Source: Streptomyces sp. CB02261 (lineage in GTDB: Bacteria > Actinomycetota > Actinomycetes > Streptomycetales > Streptomycetaceae). From it: a stretch of 64,000 nucleotides of DNA. The notes under the pieces were generated by a model that did no database searches, was not told the origin of the DNA, and saw nothing but the letters and a program-made list of their open reading frames with translations. This document shows, piece after piece, positions 40,919-49,402 of the stretch. The position numbers and the translations under genes are program-made. The stretch is taken from positions 310,001-374,000 of the forward strand of contig NZ_LIVX01000006.1 in the NCBI RefSeq assembly GCF_001905665.1, in the 5' to 3' direction. Numbering within the stretch: the first letter of the stretch is position 1; each line of letters opens with the position of its first letter.

Positions 40919-42190
40919 GTGACCCTGATCGACATCGCCGCCCCCTCCGTCTTCGAGGCCCTCGAGTCCGAGGTCCGCAGCTACTGCCGCGCCTGGCCGG
41001 TCGTCTTCGAACGCGCCAGCGGCAGCAGGCTGTACGACGAGCACGGGCGTCCGTACCTCGACTTCTTCGCCGGCGCGGGCTCCCTGAACTACGGCCACAA
41101 CAACCCGGTCCTCAAGCGGGCCCTCCTCGACTACCTCGCCGACGACGGGATCACCCACGGTCTCGACATGTCGACGACGGCCAAACGCGACTTCCTGGAG
41201 ACCTTCCACGAGACGGTCCTCGAACCCCGCGCCCTGCCCTACAAGGTGATGTTCCCCGGCCCCACCGGCACCAACGCCGTGGAGGCCGCGCTGAAGCTCG
41301 CCCGCAAGGTCACCGGGCGCCAGACCGTCGTCTCCTTCACCAACGCCTTCCACGGCATGTCGCTCGGTTCGCTGGCCGTCACCGGCAACGCCGCCAAGCG
41401 CGCCGGAGCGGGCGTCCCGCTGCACCACGCCTTCCGCATGCCCTTCGACGACTACCTCGACGGGCAGGTCCCCGACTTCCTCTGGTTCGAGCGTCTCCTG
41501 GGCGACTCCGGTTCAGGTCTCGACCACCCGGCGGCCGTGATCGTCGAGACCGTCCAGGGCGAGGGCGGCATCAACGTCGCCCGGGCCGAGTGGCTGCGCG
41601 GGCTCGCGGAGCTCTGCCGCCGCCACGACATGCTCCTCATCGTCGACGACATCCAGATGGGCTGCGGGCGCACCGGCGACTTCTTCTCCTTCGAGGAGGC
41701 GGGCATCACGCCCGACATCGTCACCCTGTCCAAGTCCATCAGCGGATACGGCCTGCCGATGGCCCTGTGCCTGTTCCGGCAGGAGCTCGACGTGTGGGAG
41801 CCCGGCGAGCACAACGGAACCTTCCGCGGCAACAACCCCGCCTTCGTCACCGCCACGGCCGCCCTCGACGCCCACTGGCGCGACGGCGCCCTGCGCGAGC
41901 GCACCCTGAGCCGGGCCGGCCGGGTGGAGAGCGCCCTCCTCGACCTGTGCGGGGGCGACGGACGGACCGGCGTCTCCGTCCGCGGCCGCGGCCTGGTCTG
42001 GGGCCTGGAGTTCGCCGACGGCGACCGGGCCGCGGCCGTGTGCCGGCGCGCGTTCGAGACCGGGCTGCTCCTGGAGACGTCGGGTCCCGACGGCGAGGTG
42101 GTCAAGCTGCTGCCGCCGCTGACCGCGACGGACGAGGACCTCGACGAGGGTCTCGGCATCCTGGCCCGCTCCGTGCGCCACACCGCCTGA
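40919..42190 (+). CDS. ectB: Diaminobutyrate-2-oxoglutarate transaminase
   Basis: A 423-residue class III PLP aminotransferase. 'DDIQMGCGRTGDFFSFE' carries the PLP-binding Asp and 'TLSKSISGYGLPMAL' the Schiff-base Lys. 'RPYLDFFAGAGSLNYGHNNP' is typical of EctB. It converts aspartate semialdehyde with glutamate to diaminobutyrate, the first committed step. It starts at a GTG with GGAGAAGAG upstream, 72 bp after ectA. Confidence 0.95.
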   Translation: MTLIDIAAPSVFEALESEVRSYCRAWPVVFERASGSRLYDEHGRPYLDFFAGAGSLNYGHNNPVLKRALLDYLADDGITHGLDMSTTAKRDFLETFHETVLEPRALPYKVMFPGPTGTNAVEAALKLARKVTGRQTVVSFTNAFHGMSLGSLAVTGNAAKRAGAGVPLHHAFRMPFDDYLDGQVPDFLWFERLLGDSGSGLDHPAAVIVETVQGEGGINVARAEWLRGLAELCRRHDMLLIVDDIQMGCGRTGDFFSFEEAGITPDIVTLSKSISGYGLPMALCLFRQELDVWEPGEHNGTFRGNNPAFVTATAALDAHWRDGALRERTLSRAGRVESALLDLCGGDGRTGVSVRGRGLVWGLEFADGDRAAAVCRRAFETGLLLETSGPDGEVVKLLPPLTATDEDLDEGLGILARSVRHTA

Positions 42191-42245
42191 CCCCGCAGAG
42201 CCGCCACCGCACACGCATCGAGCACGCACCGAAAGGCAACACCCC

Positions 42246-42665
42246 ATGATCGTCCGTTCCTTCGACGAGCTGGAGAACACCGAGCGGCACGTGAAGGCCG
42301 CCTCGGGCACGTGGGAGAGCAAGCGCATCGTCCTCGCCCGCGAGCGGGTGGGCTTCTCCCTCCACGAGACCGTGCTGTACGCGGGCACCGAGACGTCCAT
42401 GTGGTACGCGCACCACGTCGAGGCCGTCGTCTGCACGGCGGGCGAGGCCGAGCTCACCGACCACGAGACCGGCCGCACGTACACGATCGTGCCCGGAACG
42501 ATGTACCTGCTCGACGGGCACGAGCGCCACACCCTCAAGGTCAAGCGGGACTTCCGCTGCCTCTGCGTCTTCAACCCGCCCGTCACGGGCCGCGAGGACC
42601 ACGACGAGAACGGCGTCTACCCCCTGCTCACCGAGCCGGACGAGACCGTCCGCGAAGAGAGCTGA
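42246..42665 (+). CDS. ectC: L-ectoine synthase
   Basis: A 139-residue cupin, full length. 'IVRSFDELENTERHV' is the family N-terminus. 'TSMWYAHHVEAVVCTAGEAEL' and 'PGTMYLLDGHERHTL' carry the metal-binding Glu, Tyr and His of ectoine synthase. It cyclises N-acetyl-diaminobutyrate to ectoine. It is in the ect operon, 55 bp after ectB, with GAAAGG before the ATG. Confidence 0.95.
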   Translation: MIVRSFDELENTERHVKAASGTWESKRIVLARERVGFSLHETVLYAGTETSMWYAHHVEAVVCTAGEAELTDHETGRTYTIVPGTMYLLDGHERHTLKVKRDFRCLCVFNPPVTGREDHDENGVYPLLTEPDETVREES

Positions 42666-42724
42666 GCCGGGCACGACACCGGACGCCCGAACGAACCCGC
42701 ACAGGAAGGAAGGCACGCTCCCTC

Positions 42725-43609
42725 ATGACCTCCGCACCCACCCGTCCCGTCGACCTCTACCCCACCCGTGGCCCCAAGGAGGAGCTGATCGGGCGCAAGG
42801 ACCCCGTGGTGTGGTCCGAGCCCGGCACGGCGGGGCCGTTCTGGGCCCGTGAACTGGAGGAGTACGACCGCGACGGTTTCCTCACCGTGGACGAGCTGGT
42901 CGCCCCGCACGAGGTCGACGAACTCCGGGCCGAGCTGGACCGGCTCGTCACCGATCCCGCCGTACGGGCGGACGAACGGGCGATCGTCGAACCCAGCTCC
43001 CAGGAGATACGTTCCGTCTTCGAGGTGCACCGGATCAGCGAGGTCTTTGCCCGGCTGGCCGAGGACCCGCGGCTCGTGGGGCGCGCCCGCCAGATCCTCG
43101 GCTCGGACGTCTACGTCCACCAGTCGCGGGTCAACGTCAAGCCCGGCTTCGGCGCCAGCGGCTTCTACTGGCACTCCGACTTCGAGACCTGGCACGCCGA
43201 GGACGGCCTGCCGAGGATGCGGACCGTCTCGGTCTCGATCGCGCTGACCCCGAACCACACCACCAACGGCAGCCTGATGATCATGCCGGGCTCGCACCGC
43301 ACCTTCCTGGGCTGCGCCGGTGAGACGCCTCGGGACAACTACAAGAAGTCGCTGCAGATGCAGGACGCCGGGACCCCGTCCGACGAGGCGCTGACCACCT
43401 TCGCCGAGGCCTGCGGCATCCGCCACTTCACCGGTCCCGCGGGGTCCGCCACCTGGTTCGACTGCAACGCCCTGCACGGTTCGGGCGACAACATCACCCC
43501 GTACCCCCGGAGCAACGTGTTCCTCGTGTTCAACAGCGTCGAGAACCGGCCCGAGGCACCCTTCGCGGCCCCGGTCCCGCGGCCCTCCTTCATCGCGGCG
43601 CGCCCGTGA
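42725..43609 (+). CDS. ectD: Ectoine 5-hydroxylase
   Basis: A 294-residue Fe(II)/2-oxoglutarate dioxygenase. 'FYWHSDFETWHAEDG' holds the H-x-D iron motif and EctD signature, and 'FDCNALHGSGDN' the distal His. It makes 5-hydroxyectoine, which protects better against heat and drying. The ATG at 42725 has AAGGAAGG upstream. Last gene of ectABCD, followed by a strong hairpin. Confidence 0.95.
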   Translation: MTSAPTRPVDLYPTRGPKEELIGRKDPVVWSEPGTAGPFWARELEEYDRDGFLTVDELVAPHEVDELRAELDRLVTDPAVRADERAIVEPSSQEIRSVFEVHRISEVFARLAEDPRLVGRARQILGSDVYVHQSRVNVKPGFGASGFYWHSDFETWHAEDGLPRMRTVSVSIALTPNHTTNGSLMIMPGSHRTFLGCAGETPRDNYKKSLQMQDAGTPSDEALTTFAEACGIRHFTGPAGSATWFDCNALHGSGDNITPYPRSNVFLVFNSVENRPEAPFAAPVPRPSFIAARP

Positions 43610-43678
43610 GGACACCCGCTCGGGAGCGCGCCGACACGTTCCCGGACGCGGTCCGCTGAGAACGAGAGATGAGACCGA

Positions 43679-43712
43679 GAGAGGGGCCCGGCCTGATGGC
43701 CGGGCCCCTCTC
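43679..43712. terminator. Bidirectional terminator of ectD and the sigma gene
   Basis: Perfect 15-bp arms (43679-43693, 43698-43712) around TGAT, between convergent stops at 43609 and 43727. Confidence 0.75.
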
Positions 43713-43726
43713 GGCTCGCTGGTCCC

Positions 43727-44599
43727 TCAGCCGTCGGTGGCCGGCTCGACCATGCCCTCCCGCAGCCGGTTCAGGCTCCGGGCGAGGAGGCGCGAGACGT
43801 GCATCTGCGAGACGCCGAGCCGCTCCCCGATCTGCGTCTGGGTCAGCTCCTCGACGAAGCGGAGGTGCAGCAGCACCCGGTCGCGCTCGTCCAGGGCCTC
43901 CACGAGCGGGGCGAGGGTGTGGAAGTCCTCGAAGAGCTCGATCGCCGGGTCCTCCCGGCCGATGAGGTCGGCCAGCGCGGCGTCGTCGTCCTCGCTGTCG
44001 GCGCCGCCGATCGTGGCGTCGAGGGACGTGGAGTTGTAGCCGTTGGCGGCCACCTGGGCCTCGACGACCTCCTCCTCGGACAGGTTCATGAGCGGAGCCA
44101 GCTCCGCGACCCGGGGAGCCCGGCCGAGCCGGGAGCTCAGCTCGTCGGTCGCCTTCGCGAGCTCCACCCGCGCCTCCTGGAGCCGGCGGGGGACGTGCAC
44201 CGCCCAGGTGGTGTCGCGGAAGAACCGCTTGATCTCCCCCACGATGTAGGGCACGGCGAAGGTGGCGAACTCGACCTCGCGCGAGAGGTCGAAGCGGTCG
44301 ATCGCCTTGATCAGGCCGACCATGCCGACCTGGACGATGTCCTCCATCTCGTCGCCCCGCGCACGGAACCGCCCCGCCGCGTACCGCACCAGCGACATGT
44401 TCATCTCGATCAGCGTGTTGCGCACGTACTGGTGCTCCGCGGTGCCCTCCTCCCGTGCCGCCAGCTCGCGGAAGAACACCTTCGACAGGGCCCGCGCGTC
44501 CTGGGGCGGGAGTCGGTGCGGCGCGTCGAGAACCGGCAGGTCCTCACGCGTACCGTTCGTCGTGTACGTCGTCGTCGCCTCGGCCGGCTGGGTCCGCAC
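43727..44599 (-). CDS. RNA polymerase sigma factor, SigB/SigF family
   Basis: A 290-residue sigma-70 group 3 factor. Region 2 has 'NMSLVRYAAGRFRARGDEMEDIVQVGMVGLIKAIDRFD' in consecutive helices, region 3 'DTTWAVHVPRRLQE', and region 4 'LTQTQIGERLGVSQMHVSRLL'. It belongs to the stress and sporulation SigB/F/G-type paralogs of streptomycetes; which paralog cannot be told. The GTG is preceded by AGGAGG. A SigB-consensus promoter lies 47 bp upstream, suggesting autoregulation, and a divergent RsbW-like kinase gene is probably its anti-sigma factor. Confidence 0.93.
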   Translation of the reverse strand: MRTQPAEATTTYTTNGTREDLPVLDAPHRLPPQDARALSKVFFRELAAREEGTAEHQYVRNTLIEMNMSLVRYAAGRFRARGDEMEDIVQVGMVGLIKAIDRFDLSREVEFATFAVPYIVGEIKRFFRDTTWAVHVPRRLQEARVELAKATDELSSRLGRAPRVAELAPLMNLSEEEVVEAQVAANGYNSTSLDATIGGADSEDDDAALADLIGREDPAIELFEDFHTLAPLVEALDERDRVLLHLRFVEELTQTQIGERLGVSQMHVSRLLARSLNRLREGMVEPATDG

Positions 44600-44645
44600 G
44601 GGAACCTCCTCCTGCTCGCGGTCGGTTCAGCGGTCCCGGTTCTCG

Positions 44646-44670
44646 TACCCCGGCTTCCCTTGAGCACTCC
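44646..44670 (-). promoter_or_regulatory. SigB-type promoter of the sigma gene
   Basis: The minus strand reads GAGT, 15 bases, GGGTAC. This matches GNNT-N14-16-GGGTAC/T, the promoter form described for Streptomyces coelicolor SigB. The -10 ends 47 bp before the GTG. Confidence 0.6.
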
Positions 44671-44776
44671 TCGTCCGTTTCGGCCGCTTCCTCACCTGGT
44701 CGGGTGCATCAGGGCGGGAGGAACGGGCAGGCGAATCCCATCACCTGATGACGAACCAGGCAGAAAGGGACTCGTG

Positions 44777-45202
44777 ATGAACACCCGGAGCGACACCCTG
44801 TCCCGGGCGGCCGCGGCTGACCCGCACGGTACGGGCCACGGCGGGTCGTCCCCGGTCCGTACACCGGCTCAGGCGCGCGGCCTCGTCCGCCACGCGCTCG
44901 CGGCTCTCGGCCCCCTGCGTCCCTCCCAGGTCGAGGATCTGCTTCTCGTCACCTCGGAGTTGGTCACGAACGCGCTCCGCCACGGGGGTGGGGTCACCGG
45001 CTTCGGGATCAGGGTCGGACCCGACGTGGTGACCCTGTCCGTGGCCGACGCCAGTGGGATCTCCCCGCTCTACCAGCTCCGCGACGAGCTGCGTCCCGGC
45101 GGCTTCGGCTGGCCGATCGTGCTGCGGCTGTGCCGTGAGGTGTCCGTCGACACCCGCCCGGACGGCAAGACCATCCACGCGACGGTGGCGGTCGACCGGT
45201 GA
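44777..45202 (+). CDS. RsbW-like anti-sigma factor (HATPase, serine kinase)
   Basis: 141 residues. The GHKL ATPase has the N box 'LLLVTSELVTNALRHGGG' (Glu and Asn), a weak G1 box 'VADASG' and G2 'GGFGWPIVL'. Such proteins bind a sigma factor or phosphorylate a STAS antagonist. AAAGGGA precedes the ATG; a GTG three bases earlier is possible. It is divergent from the SigB/SigF-type gene. The STAS protein near 6 kb and the SpoIIE phosphatases near 3 and 63 kb could be partners, but this is inference. Confidence 0.85.
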   Translation: MNTRSDTLSRAAAADPHGTGHGGSSPVRTPAQARGLVRHALAALGPLRPSQVEDLLLVTSELVTNALRHGGGVTGFGIRVGPDVVTLSVADASGISPLYQLRDELRPGGFGWPIVLRLCREVSVDTRPDGKTIHATVAVDR

Positions 45203-45221
45203 CCCGGACACGGAGAAGAGA

Positions 45222-45288
45222 CCCGCACACGGAAGAGGAGGGGTGGCCACGCGATTCGCGTGGCCACCCCTCCTCTTCCGTGTGCGGG
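45222..45288. terminator. Exceptionally long perfect inverted repeat (33-bp arms)
   Basis: Arms 45222-45254 and 45256-45288 are fully complementary around one base. It lies between the RsbW-like stop and the DUF6458 stop and should act as a bidirectional terminator, though its length exceeds the usual 12-18 bp. Confidence 0.75.
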
Positions 45289-45314
45289 GCCGTCCGGTGC
45301 GGACGGACACCGTC

Positions 45315-45539
45315 TCAGAGAAGGTCTCGTCGGTCGTTCTCGGCCACCGTGGTGGTGGCCGGCGGGACCACGAGCCGACGCCGCCTCAGAATGCTGGTGT
45401 AGACCGCCGTGCCGATGATGCCGACGGCCATGAGGATCAGACCGACCAGGTCGAGGTTGACCCCGTCGACCTGCCAGTCGGACGCGAACGTGAGAATGGC
45501 CCCGACCGCGATCAGGATGATGCACACTCCCAGACCCAT
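45315..45539 (-). CDS. DUF6458-type two-helix membrane protein
   Basis: 74 residues with two membrane helices (~2-20 'LGVCIILIAVGAILTFA' and ~31-50 'VGLILMAVGIIGTAVYTSI') and a basic 'LRRRR' end, the layout of actinobacterial DUF6458 proteins. The function is unknown. Its promoter region matches the SigB consensus, so it is likely in the stress regulon. AGGGAGG precedes the ATG. Confidence 0.8.
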   Translation of the reverse strand: MGLGVCIILIAVGAILTFASDWQVDGVNLDLVGLILMAVGIIGTAVYTSILRRRRLVVPPATTTVAENDRRDLL

Positions 45540-45571
45540 GATGCCTCCCTAGTGGGTGAGATGGGCATCGG

Positions 45572-45596
45572 CTACCCCCGTCCTCGCGGGTCATCC
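45572..45596 (-). promoter_or_regulatory. SigB-type promoter of the DUF6458 gene
   Basis: The minus strand reads GGAT, 15 bases, GGGTAG, 33 bp before the start codon. Spacing is identical to that of the promoter in front of the nearby sigma gene. Confidence 0.55.
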
Positions 45597-45615
45597 CCGG
45601 ATCGCGGTCGGGGAC

Positions 45616-46188
45616 TCACCACCAGTAGGCGGGGTACCTCGGTGATCCGCGCCGGACGCGGGACGCGGCGAAGGCGGTCACCACGAGCAGGACCGTGGAT
45701 CCGAACAGCAGCGGCACGAACCTGCCCGGCGCGGGCGCCTGCAGCACGATGACGACGGCGGTGGCGCAGGCGGGCGAGTGCGGGGTCCGGGCGAGCGTCG
45801 TCAGGGCGAGGGTGAGACCGGCGGCGAGGGCGGCGGCCCACGCGCTGCCCTGCGCGGCGACGGCGGCCACCGCGTAGCCGGCGGCGGCTCCGAGAAGGTG
45901 ACCCACGACCACGCTCCGCGGCTGGGCCAGCGGAAGGGCGGGGGCGCAGTGCACCAGTGCGGCGCTGGCGGCGAGCGGCGGTATGAGCACCGGCTCGTGG
46001 ATCACGGCGCCGATCGCGACGAGTCCCAACAGGGCGGCCGTGGCCGCGCTGACGTTGTGGAAGGCGGCCGCGGGCGCGGGCCGGGCGGGGGCGCGACCGG
46101 CCATCCGGCGCCGCCGCGGGCTTCGCTCGTCGGAGCCGGCGGCGGCGGTCGGGGCGGGCTCGGGGCGCAGGGCGGTGTCGGTGCTCAT
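45616..46188 (-). CDS. HPP-family membrane protein
   Basis: 190 residues with about four membrane helices after a basic, Arg-rich N-terminus. 'VLIPPLAASAAL', 'LPLAQPRSVVVGHLLGA' and 'RTPHSPACATAV' correspond to conserved HPP-family segments; the third is H-P-P-A-G-A-T in most members, so here P and G are replaced. Some relatives transport nitrite, but the role here is unknown. It lies upstream of DUF6458 but has a separate promoter between. Confidence 0.82.
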   Translation of the reverse strand: MSTDTALRPEPAPTAAAGSDERSPRRRRMAGRAPARPAPAAAFHNVSAATAALLGLVAIGAVIHEPVLIPPLAASAALVHCAPALPLAQPRSVVVGHLLGAAAGYAVAAVAAQGSAWAAALAAGLTLALTTLARTPHSPACATAVVIVLQAPAPGRFVPLLFGSTVLLVVTAFAASRVRRGSPRYPAYWW

Positions 46189-46408
46189 GGGGCGCGGTGT
46201 TTCCGGGGTGGCGGCCTGGGGGCCGGACGAGACGGGGGCTGGCTGGTGGTCGTACGGGACCCTGTGGTCGACAGTCGGCCCGGTCTCGCGCCTCGGCCTG
46301 GTGCGGCGGCGCGACCGCCCACCACTCTAACCAGCGGGTTCCCGGTGGCGCGGGCGGGGTCGGCGGTCTCGTTTTGGATTGTCGGAGGATCATCAATACG
46401 ATCCGGCG

Positions 46409-47683
46409 ATGATCACGAGAAAACGGCTGACGACCGGGGCCTGCGCGCTGCTCGCCGCCCTGAGCGTCGCGCTGCTGCCGACGAGCGCGGCCGCCGACGA
46501 GCCAGTGGCGAAGGAATCCCCCAAGGTCGAGCTGGTCCTCGACGTCAGCGGCTCCATGCGGGCCAAGGACATCGACGGCAAGTCCCGGATGGCGGCGGCC
46601 AAGCAGGCCTTCAACGAGGTCCTGGACGCGGTGCCCGAGGAGGTCCGGCTGGGCATCCGCACCCTGGGCGCCGACTACCCGGGACCGGACCGCAAGCGGG
46701 GCTGCAAGGACACCCGCCAGCTCTACCCGGTCGGCCCCCTCGACCGGACCGAGGCGAAGACCGCGGTGGCCACCCTGGCCCCGACGGGCTGGACCCCGAT
46801 CGGCCCGGCGCTACTCGGCGCTGCCGAGGACCTGGAGGGCGGCGAGGCCACCCGCAGGATCGTGCTCATCACGGACGGCGAGGACACCTGCGCCCCGCTC
46901 GACCCGTGCCAGGTGGCACGGGAGATCGCGGCGAAGGGCATCCACCTCGTCATCGACACCCTGGGCCTGGTGCCGGACGCCAAGACCCGGCAGCAGCTCA
47001 CGTGCATCGCGGAGGCGACCGGAGGGACGTACACCTCGGTCCACCGCACCGAGGACCTCTCCCGCCGCGTCCGCCAGCTGGTCGACCGCGCCGCCGACCC
47101 GGTCGTCACGCCCGTGGCCACCGAGGGCGCCGGGCGCTGCGCCGACGCGCCGCAGCTCAAGCCCGGCCTGTACACCGACCGCGAGTCCTTCGGTGAGCAC
47201 CGCTGGTACCGGGTGGACCTGCTGCCGGGGCAGGAACTGCGCGCCTCCGTCAGCGTGTCGGCCGACCGGGCCGTCAACGACGACTACGGCGTGCTGCTCC
47301 GGGCCGTCACCCGGCACGGCCGGGAGATCGTGCGCGGCTCCGAGGCGAGCGACGGACGCACCGACGTGATCTCGACGGGCCTGCGCTACCCGAAGCCGGA
47401 ACGCGACGACGGGCCGGGGGACGCGAAGCCGGTCGCCGAGACGGTCTGTCTCCAGGTCAGCAACTCGTTCTCCGCTCCCCCGTCGGTCAAGACGACGCCG
47501 GGCATGCCCATCGAGCTGACGGTGGACGTCGTCGACGGTCCGGCGGCCGCCTCGGACGTGGCCTCGTTCGGCCTGGGCCGCGGCTGGTGGCTGCTGGGCG
47601 CGCTGGTGCTCGTCGGCTTCGTGGCCGGTCTGCTCTGGGGCTGGCTGTCCCGCTGGCGCGTCGCTGTCTGGAGGACCCACTGA
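46409..47683 (+). CDS. Membrane-anchored von Willebrand factor A protein
   Basis: 424 residues from the ATG at 46409; GGAGGA lies 18 bp upstream, so the start is not certain. The signal peptide ends near 'AAADE'. The VWA domain (~40-230) has the MIDAS 'LDVSGSMR', Thr in 'TPIGPALLG' and Asp in 'LITDGEDTC'. A beta-rich segment follows, then a C-terminal membrane helix near 395-415 and a short basic tail. It overlaps the next gene by one base (TGATG). Probably an extracytoplasmic adhesion or assembly scaffold. Confidence 0.87.
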   Translation: MITRKRLTTGACALLAALSVALLPTSAAADEPVAKESPKVELVLDVSGSMRAKDIDGKSRMAAAKQAFNEVLDAVPEEVRLGIRTLGADYPGPDRKRGCKDTRQLYPVGPLDRTEAKTAVATLAPTGWTPIGPALLGAAEDLEGGEATRRIVLITDGEDTCAPLDPCQVAREIAAKGIHLVIDTLGLVPDAKTRQQLTCIAEATGGTYTSVHRTEDLSRRVRQLVDRAADPVVTPVATEGAGRCADAPQLKPGLYTDRESFGEHRWYRVDLLPGQELRASVSVSADRAVNDDYGVLLRAVTRHGREIVRGSEASDGRTDVISTGLRYPKPERDDGPGDAKPVAETVCLQVSNSFSAPPSVKTTPGMPIELTVDVVDGPAAASDVASFGLGRGWWLLGALVLVGFVAGLLWGWLSRWRVAVWRTH

Positions 47684-48522
47684 TGCGTACCGTACGCATG
47701 CTCGCCGCGGCCGCGCTCACGGGCGCCGCTCTGTTCGGCGTCGCGGCTCCGGCCGCCGTGGCCGACTCCCCGTCCGCCACGGCCGACCCCGGCGAGGACA
47801 CCCGCTCCACGGCGGGACCGACGGAGGCCGGCACGACCTTCCGTACCGCCGCCCGGTTCCTTCCGGGGCAGCAGGCCACCGCGCGGGCCGCTACGGGTGA
47901 CTACCTGTACTGGGTGTTCCCCGCGGACACCGGTCAGCGCCCGACGGTGAACGCCACCGTAACCCTGCCCGAGGCGGCGCTGCGGCACGGACCCACGACC
48001 TGGCGGGTCGACGTGTACGACGGACTGCGGCGCCGTCAGCCCTGCATGTACGGGACGCAGTCCCGTACGGCGGCCCGGGAGACCGCGACCGTGGAACTCG
48101 CCTGTGTGCTGCGTCCGGTCCGCGCGGCGGCCGACGCGTGGGCGAACGACCCGCTGCCCGGCAGCTACTACGTGCGGCTGACCGTCACGGGCCTGCCGGA
48201 CGAGGACCTCGGCCAGCCGTTCTCCGCCCGGATCGGGGCGAGCATCCACGACGAGGGCGGCGCCCACGCCTCGGACGGCGCACTCGCCGCGCCGCTCGTC
48301 CCGGGGGCGACGACCGCCGACGAGGCGGAGGCCGCCGCCGACGCCGGCCGTCCCTCGGCCGTGGAGGCCGCGGCCCCGGAGGACGGCTGGTCCTCCGGCT
48401 GGTGGTCCGACCGCTGGCTCTGGACCGCGGCGGGCGGCGTACTCGCGGCCCTCGCGGGCATCGGCGGCTACGTCCTCACACGCGGCGCGGGACGCCCGTC
48501 CCGCGTCCCGCCGGCCGCCTGA
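47683..48522 (+). CDS. Membrane-anchored secreted hypothetical protein, coupled to the VWA gene
   Basis: 279 residues. A signal peptide ends near 'AAVAD'. The exposed beta-rich region (~45-190) carries 'FLPGQQATARAATGDYLYWVFP', which resembles 'LLPGQELRASVSV' in the second half of the VWA protein. A Pro/Ala/Glu linker, then a membrane helix at ~245-265 and a short cytoplasmic tail follow. Start and stop overlap (TGATG), so the two proteins are probably made in equal amounts and interact. No catalytic motif. Confidence 0.82.
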   Translation: MRTVRMLAAAALTGAALFGVAAPAAVADSPSATADPGEDTRSTAGPTEAGTTFRTAARFLPGQQATARAATGDYLYWVFPADTGQRPTVNATVTLPEAALRHGPTTWRVDVYDGLRRRQPCMYGTQSRTAARETATVELACVLRPVRAAADAWANDPLPGSYYVRLTVTGLPDEDLGQPFSARIGASIHDEGGAHASDGALAAPLVPGATTADEAEAAADAGRPSAVEAAAPEDGWSSGWWSDRWLWTAAGGVLAALAGIGGYVLTRGAGRPSRVPPAA

Positions 48523-48541
48523 CGCCTGACGCCGACACTCT

Positions 48542-48577
48542 GAAGGCCCCCACCGTCTCCGTGCGGTGGGGGCCTTC
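48542..48577. terminator. Strong hairpin after the VWA operon
   Basis: Perfect 14-bp arms (48542-48555, 48564-48577) around an 8-base loop, 20 bp after the stop; also faces the small minus-strand gene at 48604. Confidence 0.7.
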
Positions 48578-48603
48578 GTGCGTGGTGGCTCGGCCGGTCC
48601 GGT

Positions 48604-48825
48604 TCACCGGCGGGCGAAGGGCGCGCGCGAGCGGAGCTGGGCGCGGGAGATCCGGGCGCGCTGGCCGCCGCCCGCGATCAGGGCGTTGACGGAGACCATC
48701 GGGTCGCCGCCCACCGACCGGGCGAGCAGGGCCCCGAGCACCAGCGGTCCGAGGGCGACCGCGAGGGCCGTACCGGTGGTCGTGACGTGCTGGAGGGGCC
48801 GGGTGCGCCGGGCGTCGGAGGTCAT
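48604..48825 (-). CDS. Small membrane protein (uncertain)
   Basis: 73 residues with one hydrophobic stretch ('GTALAVALGPLVLGALLA') and an Arg-rich C-terminus. Codon usage fits coding DNA and it ends at the shared terminator, but no ribosome site precedes the ATG, so it may be leaderless. I do not recognise the family. Confidence 0.45.
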   Translation of the reverse strand: MTSDARRTRPLQHVTTTGTALAVALGPLVLGALLARSVGGDPMVSVNALIAGGGQRARISRAQLRSRAPFARR

Positions 48826-48949
48826 GACGACAGTTCAGCAGCGGGCGGCCTCCGACGTATCGGTCGTCGTACTCAGACGGGCGGCGCCGGGCTACTCAGC
48901 CGGGCGTACCGTATCAGGGGCGCATTCGACGACGAAGGAGACCGCCGCC

Positions 48950-49387
48950 ATGGCCGATTACCGGATCGAGACCGTCCGCACCGGGTACCGGAACTGGACC
49001 GCCCGCAACGACCGGGGTGCGGAGGTCCGGATGGCCGCGGCGGACGACGCCGACGCCCAGCCCTCGTTCACCCCGGTCGAGTTGCTGCTCGCGGCGATGG
49101 GCGGCTGTGGGGGCCTGGTCGTGGACCGGACCGCGCGGGCGGTTGACCACGACGACCTGCGGATCGTGGTGGAGTCGGTCTCCGGCCCCGAGGACGACGG
49201 CCGGGTGGGCCGGATCCGCGTCAGCTACGAGTTCGAGCTGCCGGACAGCAACCCGCGGGCGGCCGAGGTGTTCGCCCGCGGGGTGCGGCTGACGCACGAG
49301 AAGTTCTGCACGGTGAGCAGGACCGTGGAGCACGGCGCGCGCGTGGAGGCGATCCTGCCGGACGGCACGGTCGGCTTCGAGGGCTGA
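48950..49387 (+). CDS. OsmC/Ohr-family peroxiredoxin-like protein
   Basis: 145 residues, ATG with GAAGGAG upstream. The two redox cysteines are in 'AAMGGCGGLVVD' and 'HEKFCTVSRTVEHG', the OsmC pattern; 'FTPVELLLAAMGGC' is a family hallmark. It would reduce organic hydroperoxides with a thiol donor in the cytoplasm. The start of the frame upstream of 48950 overlaps unrelated sequence. Confidence 0.9.
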   Translation: MADYRIETVRTGYRNWTARNDRGAEVRMAAADDADAQPSFTPVELLLAAMGGCGGLVVDRTARAVDHDDLRIVVESVSGPEDDGRVGRIRVSYEFELPDSNPRAAEVFARGVRLTHEKFCTVSRTVEHGARVEAILPDGTVGFEG

Positions 49388-49402
49388 CGCCGTGCGCCGG
49401 CC

